Source of the DNA: Nostoc sp. 'Peltigera membranacea cyanobiont' 210A
Lineage (GTDB): Bacteria > Cyanobacteriota > Cyanobacteriia > Cyanobacteriales > Nostocaceae
Direction: 5' to 3'
Assembly (NCBI RefSeq): GCF_002246015.1
Contig: NZ_NOLJ01000002.1
Location: 345,059-386,487, forward strand
Length of the DNA: 41,429 nucleotides
Shown: piece after piece, positions 35,985 to 41,429 of the stretch
How the letters are laid out: each line of letters opens with the position of its first letter
Position numbering within the stretch: the stretch's first letter is position 1
The notes under the pieces: generated by a model
What the model was told of the DNA's origin: nothing
Databases searched by the model: none
Seen by the model: the letters and a program-made list of their open reading frames with translations, nothing else
Program-made: the position numbers and the translations under genes

Positions 35985-36845
35985 CTAGTCAATTGCGATC
36001 GCAATCATCCCTAACATCATTCCAGCAGCAGCAAAAAGGCGGCGCGGAGCATCACTTTCTCTAAGTAAATGAGTTCCCATAAAAGCGCCAACGAGAACGC
36101 TAATTTCCCTAGATGGTGCTATGTAGCTTACAGGAGTAAAAACCAGTGCAGTCAGGACAAGGATGTAAGATAAAGGATTTAAAAAGGCTACGCCAATTGC
36201 TTCAAGACGATGAGTAGACCATTCTGTACGAACTTTATCCCACGAACGCAATGCAAAAGGGGCAAGTAAGGCTACACGACCCAATGTCGAACAATAATCT
36301 AACAATAGTGGTGGGATTAATAACGTACTGACCGCACGTTTATCCCATAGAGTGTATGCAGCAATAATCGTTCCAGTAAGCAGACCGTAGATTACTGTTG
36401 AACCAGTTCCCATTTTCTGGAGTTGGCGTATATCACCACTGAGAATGAACACACAGATCGCTATGAGAATTGCACCACCAAGAGCTATAGGAGTGGGTCT
36501 TTCACCGAAAAAGACAATTGCACTTACAGTCGAAAGCATCGGGCCAGTACCCCGTGCAAGGGGATAAACTAGGGAAAGATCGCCTGTGTTGTAGCCTCGT
36601 TGCAGTAACAAAAAGTACATTAGGTGAAGGATAGCGCTTCCCAGTATGAATAAGAACTCAGGAAAACCTATATGTGGCCGCTGTATTACGATAAGAGCGA
36701 TCGTGATAGGTGCATAGATAATTGCTGAAAGTGTAGCAAAGAGCCATACAAAAGCAGTTCCTCCACCTGCACGTTTAGCAAGGAAATTCCAAGTAGCATG
36801 GATAAAAGCGGCAACAATAACAAGTACGATTGCAAAACTAGTCAT
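35985..36845 (-). CDS. EamA/DMT-family transporter
   Basis: The 286-residue protein has about ten hydrophobic segments arranged as two EamA repeats, with typical features LVYPLARGTGPMLS near residue 90 and FTPVSYIAPSREISVLVGA near 235. Such proteins export or import amino acids and metabolites across the inner membrane. It is the first gene of the - strand operon and faces the long intergenic region, so the cluster promoter probably lies between 36846 and about 37300. Substrate unknown; a precursor or product of the cluster is possible. Confidence 0.88.
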   Translation of the reverse strand: MTSFAIVLVIVAAFIHATWNFLAKRAGGGTAFVWLFATLSAIIYAPITIALIVIQRPHIGFPEFLFILGSAILHLMYFLLLQRGYNTGDLSLVYPLARGTGPMLSTVSAIVFFGERPTPIALGGAILIAICVFILSGDIRQLQKMGTGSTVIYGLLTGTIIAAYTLWDKRAVSTLLIPPLLLDYCSTLGRVALLAPFALRSWDKVRTEWSTHRLEAIGVAFLNPLSYILVLTALVFTPVSYIAPSREISVLVGAFMGTHLLRESDAPRRLFAAAGMMLGMIAIAID

Positions 36846-37698
36846 TAAAGCTTTACAAAGAACGAAGATTAAGAAATAGATTTTAGGTCAATATTCAATT
36901 TTGTTTATGAAATTTGAAAAGTAGTTTCAATACTAGAGTATTGAGACTTTAAGCAACTACGTCTTTTTTCTGGAAGAATTCTGTGTCGTAATGACATATT
37001 TTAAGCCTGTAAACATTCCTTTAACGAAAGACTAAAATTTATCTTCCTGCATAGTGAGAAGAACTAACAGTTATTCTATATTATTTTTAGATTTGCTTGA
37101 TAAAACACTGTTAATTGCATAAGAAAGTTTATATACAGATGTTTTCTGTCTAAAAACTTTTACAAGCTTTTACCACTTAACTTGCATGTTAATTATTAAC
37201 TGTTAATTATCTTCATTATTACAATAGCCTCATTAATTTCTACTTCTCAAACTTTATAAAGAGGATTTTCGTCAATAAGCTAAAATACTTGTTTTTTTAT
37301 TAAAGATAGTAACTGTATGTGGGAGAGAAAGGAAGAAAGTGTCCAATGTTCGCTTTTCTCAGGGCAAACGCATCTAAATATTGACGAGTCAGAATAAGAG
37401 TGAAATACGCCAATATCACAACTACATATAGCTGCGTATGATTAAATTCCATAGTATTTTTGTGGTGAGCTGTACTAAGCATACAAATATACAGTTAATC
37501 AACAGCATAATCAAGAGTTCACACAAAACATCCTACTTTTCCCACTTTTCCTACTTTTCCCACTTTCAGTAGACCTAAAAGTTCTACAACGGCTAAAAAA
37601 TAGTAGTGTATGATACCGTTTTTTGGGAAATGTTCAAAAAGTGATTGTGAGTAATGATTCATAAGCTAAACTTATGAATTAACTGCTTAAAGTCAACC
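36846..37698. other. AT-rich gene-free stretch upstream of the cluster
   Basis: No convincing gene is present. It should hold the promoter of the - strand biosynthetic operon, though I could not fix -10/-35 boxes. A tandem of two 18-bp units beginning CCTACTTTTCCCACTTTT lies at 37532-37566. Confidence 0.5.
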
Positions 37699-37902
37699 CT
37701 ACCTAGAGCTTGGTGAAATTGATTGATTGCTCTTCAAAATTACTATTTCCCATTCTGGGTAAAAATTCCCAATAGAATCGTAAATTAAACTAATCATCAT
37801 CAAATTCTTTCGCTGCCATTTCGTTTTATCAATCACTAAATAAATTCTTCGATTCTCCGAAAAATTTTGAGTTAACCAGTTTTTTATTATCGGAAACCAA
37901 AA
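37699..37902 (-). pseudogene. IS4-type transposase fragment
   Basis: Sixty-seven codons are open on the - strand between stops, with no start. The reading RRIYLVIDKTKWQRKNLMMI followed by SLIYDSIGNFYPEWEIV matches the first catalytic Asp region of IS4-group transposases (usually IDRTQW, then a Trp-rich strand). The rest of the transposase is absent on both sides. It is a decayed scrap just upstream of xseA. Confidence 0.7.
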
Positions 37903-37976
37903 TTATTCAACACAATAGCTATCAATTAATGATATTTGCTAAGATTTGCTTAGGCTTTTGCTTTCGTATATCTTTG

Positions 37977-39245
37977 ATGACTTTCGACCTTCCCGACTCT
38001 CTGATTCTCGATACAGCGCTTTCAGTATCTGGATTAACTGACTATATCCGCTTGCTGTTAGAACAAGATGAACAATTGCGGCAAGTTTGGGTAACTGGCG
38101 AAGTTTCCAGCGCTAACCACCATCGCAGTGGGTTGTTTTTCACGCTGCAAGATCCCGATCGCACCGCCGGAATTAAGTGTGTAGTATGGAATAGCCAATT
38201 GCCAAAACTCGCCCAAATGCCTGTTCCTGGCGAACAGATAATCATTTTGGGCAGCATTCGCGTCTATCCGCAACGGGGAGAGTATCAGTTATCAGTTTGG
38301 CAAACTCTCCCTGCTGGTGTTGGTTTACAGGCGTTACGCTATCAACAACTCAAAAATCGCTTGCTGGCTGAGGGGTTATTTGACGCGCAAAGAAAGCGAT
38401 CGCTTCCCACTCATCCCCAAACGATCGCTGTCGTCACTTCACCAACGGCTGCTGCTTGGGGTGATATTCAAAAAACCCTGAAGCAAAGGTATCCAGGTTT
38501 ACACGTTTTATTTTCTCCCGCAACCGTACAAGGCGAGCAAGCACCAGAATCTATCGTCAAAGCAATTGAGCGCGTGGAAAGAGATGGTCGTGCCGAAGTG
38601 CTAATTTTATCGCGGGGTGGTGGTGCGGTGGAAGAGTTGGCCTGCTTTAATGATGAACGAGTGGTGCGATCGCTGGCTAGTTGTTCCATTCCTATAATTA
38701 CTGGGATCGGCCATCAACGAGATGAATCTTTAGCAGATTTAGTTGCAGATGTATGTGTGCATACACCCACTGCGGCAGCGGAAATGGTTGTGCCAGCACT
38801 TTTAGAGTTGTATATTGAGCATCGGCAGCGAGTTGTCGCTTTACATGAGGCGGTGCATGACTTTAGAGAAAATGCTGAGAATAAACTGCAAGTATTACGT
38901 AATCGTTTGCGACGTTTGCGGTTAGATCGGCAAGTGCAGCAGGAGGTGGAAAAGCTAGCTTGGAAGCGTCAGCATTTGGTGCAAATTACGACGGGGCGAT
39001 CGCAGCAAGCAACGCAGCATTTAGAATTATTGCGGCAGAAGTTGGCTAGTCTTGACCCGAAAGCAGTGTTACAGCGTGGTTATGCGGTGGTGAGAAGGGA
39101 AGATGGAGCGATCGCTCGTTCGGCTGTGGAGTTGGCTGTGGGAGAAGAGTTAGTGATTCAGTTGGGGCAGGGTGGGGTTAAAGTGAAGGTTATGGAAATA
39201 AACGAACCGCAGAGGCGCAGAGGACGCAGAGAGGTTAATGGTTAA
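37977..39245 (+). CDS. xseA: Exodeoxyribonuclease VII large subunit
   Basis: The 422-residue protein has the N-terminal OB-fold ([20 protein letters not shown]) and the core signature [14 protein letters not shown] (near residue 150), [14 protein letters not shown] and [19 protein letters not shown] coiled-coil follows. With XseB it degrades single-stranded DNA to short oligonucleotides. I chose the ATG at 37977 (MTFDLPDSL); the frame is open back to 37929. The last 14 residues, [14 protein letters not shown], come from a dispersed repeat and are not part of the family domain. It overlaps xseB by eight bases. Confidence 0.95.
   Translation: MTFDLPDSLILDTALSVSGLTDYIRLLLEQDEQLRQVWVTGEVSSANHHRSGLFFTLQDPDRTAGIKCVVWNSQLPKLAQMPVPGEQIIILGSIRVYPQRGEYQLSVWQTLPAGVGLQALRYQQLKNRLLAEGLFDAQRKRSLPTHPQTIAVVTSPTAAAWGDIQKTLKQRYPGLHVLFSPATVQGEQAPESIVKAIERVERDGRAEVLILSRGGGAVEELACFNDERVVRSLASCSIPIITGIGHQRDESLADLVADVCVHTPTAAAEMVVPALLELYIEHRQRVVALHEAVHDFRENAENKLQVLRNRLRRLRLDRQVQQEVEKLAWKRQHLVQITTGRSQQATQHLELLRQKLASLDPKAVLQRGYAVVRREDGAIARSAVELAVGEELVIQLGQGGVKVKVMEINEPQRRRGRREVNG
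39197..39240. repeat. Dispersed repeat forming the xseA tail and xseB leader
   Basis: AACGAACCGCAGAGGCGCAG and the following GACGCAGAGAGG are the inverse of the MITE-1 core repeat (near 340-368) and of the copy near 8660. The repeat encodes the end of XseA, and its GAGAGG is the only plausible ribosome site for xseB. Confidence 0.75.
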
Positions 39246-39465
39246 ACGTAAGAGTGCTTCTAGTTCTGAGGAAGGTTGGAATTATGAAGCGAAAGTTGCT
39301 GAGATTGAGGGAATTATTACTCGCATTGAGGCGGGTGAGTTGGAATTGGAAGCTGTGTTTGACCAATTTGCAACTGCTGTAGAGTATTTGCGTCAGTGCG
39401 AAGGTTTTTTGCAGCAGCGACAACAGCAGGTAGATTTGTTGATTGAAACATTAAGCCAAGAGTAG
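39238..39465 (+). CDS. xseB: Exodeoxyribonuclease VII small subunit
   Basis: The 75-residue protein fits XseB in length and content, with [20 protein letters not shown] and [20 protein letters not shown] forming the usual helical hairpin. Several copies bind one XseA to make exonuclease VII. It starts inside the last codons of xseA. A weak stem (AGACTC/GAGTCT, 39473-39490) follows the stop. Confidence 0.93.
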   Translation: MVKRKSASSSEEGWNYEAKVAEIEGIITRIEAGELELEAVFDQFATAVEYLRQCEGFLQQRQQQVDLLIETLSQE

Positions 39466-39596
39466 AAGCTGGAGACTCTAGTTTGAGTCTAGGCTAGTAG
39501 TGTGAATATAGGAGTTCGCTTTTTAAGTGAGGTACAAAATACAGGACTTAAAATCTAATATATAAAGCCATACAGTTCAGAATGAGCAACAAAACA

Positions 39597-39626
39597 CTTG
39601 TAGAGACGGCGATTTATCGCGTCTAA
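39597..39626. repeat. Palindromic interspersed repeat
   Basis: TAGAGACGGCGATTTATCGC followed by GTCT forms a hairpin with one mismatch or bulge, the familiar cyanobacterial 'agacgcgat...atcgcgtct' repeat. It lies in the otherwise empty 39491-39695 gap between xseB and the PAS gene. Confidence 0.55.
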
Positions 39627-39710
39627 ATCCCCGGACGCGACTCGTTAACACAAAACTTAATTACGAATTATTTAAGCCAGAGTTCTAATGAAGAGTTGGA
39701 TAAACAGAGA

Positions 39711-40136
39711 ATGACTGATGAGATCATAGATTTGGCAAATTGCGATCGCGAACCGATCCACATTCCTAGTTTGATCCAGCCTCACGGGATTTTACTGGTT
39801 TTGCAAGATCCCACCCTGGAAATCCTTCAGGTGAGCAGCAACACCCAGAAAGTCGTTGGCCGTCAACCTGATGAATTGCTGGGCAAGCCGCTATCAGATT
39901 TACTCAATGTCAAGCAGATTAAACTAATTCAACAATGTCTGGCAGAGGATTTTGAGAGCGTTAATCCCCTAAATATAGCCATCCAACATCAAAATAAATC
40001 AATTCATTTTGATGGCATTATCCATCGTTTAGATACTATTATTATTCTGGAATTAGAGCCGAAAAAATCTAAGGACAAAACAGGCTTTTTTGACTTCTAT
40101 CAACAGGTAATATCAAGTTCGGATGAGTACTTATAA
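39711..40136 (+). CDS. Stand-alone phytochrome-type PAS domain (truncated)
   Basis: The 141-residue product (ATG at 39711; a TTG at 39696 is in frame) reads as the N-terminal PAS domain of a bacteriophytochrome: NCDREPIHIPSLIQPHGILL, then VSSNTQKVVGRQPDELLGK. Cys11 is at the position where bacteriophytochromes attach biliverdin. The frame stops shortly after FFDFYQQV, where the GAF chromophore domain would normally follow. No GAF, PHY or kinase sequence is found downstream. It is probably the remaining front end of a phytochrome, or just possibly a small protein that keeps a PAS function. Confidence 0.7.
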   Translation: MTDEIIDLANCDREPIHIPSLIQPHGILLVLQDPTLEILQVSSNTQKVVGRQPDELLGKPLSDLLNVKQIKLIQQCLAEDFESVNPLNIAIQHQNKSIHFDGIIHRLDTIIILELEPKKSKDKTGFFDFYQQVISSSDEYL

Positions 40137-40174
40137 TAAAACTGGAACAGTTGTAGTGCATCTATTTAAGTCTT

Positions 40175-40309
40175 ATGCCGAAACGGATTGCGATCGTTAA
40201 CCACGTGAGTACGGAAGAACTACTGGTTCGTTATCGTCAAGCGACAGAAGCAACAATTGGCAATAATATTCAACTACTTTATGCCCCATACCCTACTGTT
40301 GTAAGCTAA
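40175..40309 (+). pseudogene. IS630-like transposase N-terminal fragment
   Basis: A 44-codon ORF begins MPKRIAIVNHVSTEELLVRY and resembles the start of the helix-turn-helix protein of IS630-type elements (LSxEELxxRYR then a helix). It stops after YAPYPTVVS. Its last 17 bases overlap the end of bioF on the other strand. It is most likely a broken remnant next to the truncated PAS gene. Confidence 0.5.
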
Positions 40310-41429
40310 ACTCCTTTAGTACTGCTACCAATTTTTCAATATGTGCTACTTCATGAGTTGCCATCACGGATATTCTGATTCGACTTGTGGGCACTGTGGG
40401 GGGGCGAATTGCTGGGGCAAAAATGCCAGCATCTCTTAGCTGTTTTCCAGCTTTGAGCGCATCTGTCGCATTAGGCAATTGAAAACATAATATGGGTGAT
40501 TCAGAAGGCAGCAATTTCAGGTTAGGTAACTGTTGCAGCAAAGTTTTCAAGTAATGTATATTCCCCCACAATTGGGCACGATGTTGCGGTTCTTGTTGCA
40601 CGATCTCGATCGCTGCTAAGGCCGCAGCTGTATCAGCAGGTGAAAGCCCAGTGGTATAAATCCAACTGGGTGCGCGGTTCCGCAAAAAGTCAATTAGAGC
40701 GCTACTTCCTGCCACATAACCGCCTAAACTACCTAAAGCTTTACTCAAGGTGCCAACTTGAATTAATTGCTTTCCTGTACACCCAAAATGTTCGACACAC
40801 CCAGCGCCAGTTTTTCCTAATACGCCGGTAGCATGAGCTTCATCGACTAGCAGCATACAGCTAAATTCATCAGCGATCGCCAATAGTGCAGTCATTGGAC
40901 ATAAATCGCCATCCATACTAAAGACGCTATCAGTAAGAATCAAACAGCGTCGGTAATTTTGCCGCTGCTGGTTCAACTGAGTTTTTAATACTGCCATATC
41001 ACAGTGTGGGTATTCCACAACTGCTGCACCGCTGAGAATCGCTCCATTTTTCAGACTGGAATGATTGTACTGGTCAGAAAATATTAGATCGCGCTTGCCT
41101 ACAAGGGCGGTAATTGCACCCAGATTGGCTAGATACCCAGAACTAAATACCAAGGCATCTTCTGTTTGTTTGGTAGATGCGATCGCCGACTCTAACTCCC
41201 TGTGTAATTCTCGATGCCCACTGAGTAATCTAGAACCAGTACTACCAGTCCCAAATTTTGCGATCGCAGCCGTTGCCGCTGCCATCAACCGCTCATCCCC
41301 AGCCAATCCCAAATAGTCATTGCTGGCAAAATTAATTACCTCTTGCCCAGCTAAAACCACCGTTGCACCCGGACGACCATCGATAGGTTGTACCGAACGA
41401 TACCAGTCCGCCCGATGAATTGTTGCTAC
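40293..41429 (-). CDS. bioF: 8-amino-7-oxononanoate synthase (5' end beyond window)
   Basis: This PLP enzyme joins pimeloyl-thioester and alanine in biotin synthesis. Visible signatures are [41 protein letters not shown] and the PLP Lys in [12 protein letters not shown]. The frame continues past the GTG at 41360 to the window edge ([20 protein letters not shown]), so the true start is outside. About 378 residues are present. No other bio genes are visible. Confidence 0.93.
   Translation of the reverse strand, partial: VATIHRADWYRSVQPIDGRPGATVVLAGQEVINFASNDYLGLAGDERLMAAATAAIAKFGTGSTGSRLLSGHRELHRELESAIASTKQTEDALVFSSGYLANLGAITALVGKRDLIFSDQYNHSSLKNGAILSGAAVVEYPHCDMAVLKTQLNQQRQNYRRCLILTDSVFSMDGDLCPMTALLAIADEFSCMLLVDEAHATGVLGKTGAGCVEHFGCTGKQLIQVGTLSKALGSLGGYVAGSSALIDFLRNRAPSWIYTTGLSPADTAAALAAIEIVQQEPQHRAQLWGNIHYLKTLLQQLPNLKLLPSESPILCFQLPNATDALKAGKQLRDAGIFAPAIRPPTVPTSRIRISVMATHEVAHIEKLVAVLKEFSLQQ

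Noticed and set aside
9155..36845. Phosphonate pathway (homocitrate-like enzymes also occur in FR-900098 and phosphinothricin clusters)
   Set aside because: No phosphoenolpyruvate mutase or other phosphonate gene is visible in the window.
37300..37482. 60-codon - strand ORF with one hydrophobic segment
   Set aside because: No clear ribosome site and no recognisable family; the AT-rich surroundings make such frames likely by chance.
39570..39590. CATACAGTTCAG resembling a MITE-1 end
   Set aside because: Only about 12 bases match and there is no partner end or target duplication.

Overview
The window looks like chromosomal DNA of a filamentous, Nostoc-like cyanobacterium. The signs are many GCGATCGC (HIP1) octamers, short palindromic and heptanucleotide repeats of the type common in such genomes, a cyanobacterial-style DsbA-like protein, and a large NRPS locus.

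Left part (1-9150, mostly + strand) is a worn accessory region. An RNA-ligase gene is split by a 112-bp MITE with a 10-bp target duplication. An apparently intact ISL3-family insertion sequence follows (886-2299, 8-bp duplication). Then comes a series of redox and detoxification genes: a DsbA-like protein with only one active-site Cys, a small membrane ORF, an SDR oxidoreductase, an Asp-nucleophile alpha/beta hydrolase and an HSL-type esterase. After these lie gene ruins: a Tat-exported hydrolase with an out-of-frame internal deletion, a flavin disulfide oxidoreductase lacking its FAD/CxxxxC end and broken by a second MITE, and a glutathione S-transferase fragment.

Centre (9155-36845, all - strand) is a biosynthetic gene cluster. 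In transcription order it holds an EamA exporter, a methyltransferase, a NifV-like homocitrate synthase, aconitase-family large and small subunits, NRPS A (C-A-PCP-E), NRPS B (C-A-PCP), a DHA2 MFS exporter, NRPS C (docking, three C-A-PCP modules, TE), a SerC-type aminotransferase and a homoisocitrate/isopropylmalate-type dehydrogenase. The four chain-elongation enzymes match the homocitrate route 2-oxoglutarate -> 2-oxoadipate. A transaminase would then give 2-aminoadipate or a related acid. Specificity codes read by eye suggest D-Val, X (an unusual code with Arg in the pocket, possibly an acidic residue), Ser, Pro-like, Phe. The starter-type first C domain hints at an N-acyl cap. I know of no described product with this exact layout, but I could not search.

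Repeat DNA has entered the NRPS genes in frame at several places, including the same A6-A7 junction of three adenylation domains. A decayed carrier-domain end lies just upstream of NRPS C, on the far side of the MFS gene from the matching end of NRPS B. This suggests the exporter was inserted, or a module lost, at that junction.

Right part (36846-41429) has a 1.1-kb gene-poor stretch with an IS4-type transposase scrap, then xseA-xseB (exonuclease VII; the xseA tail and xseB leader are made of a dispersed repeat), a lone phytochrome-type PAS fragment, an IS630-like scrap, and the 3' part of bioF on the - strand, which runs off the window.
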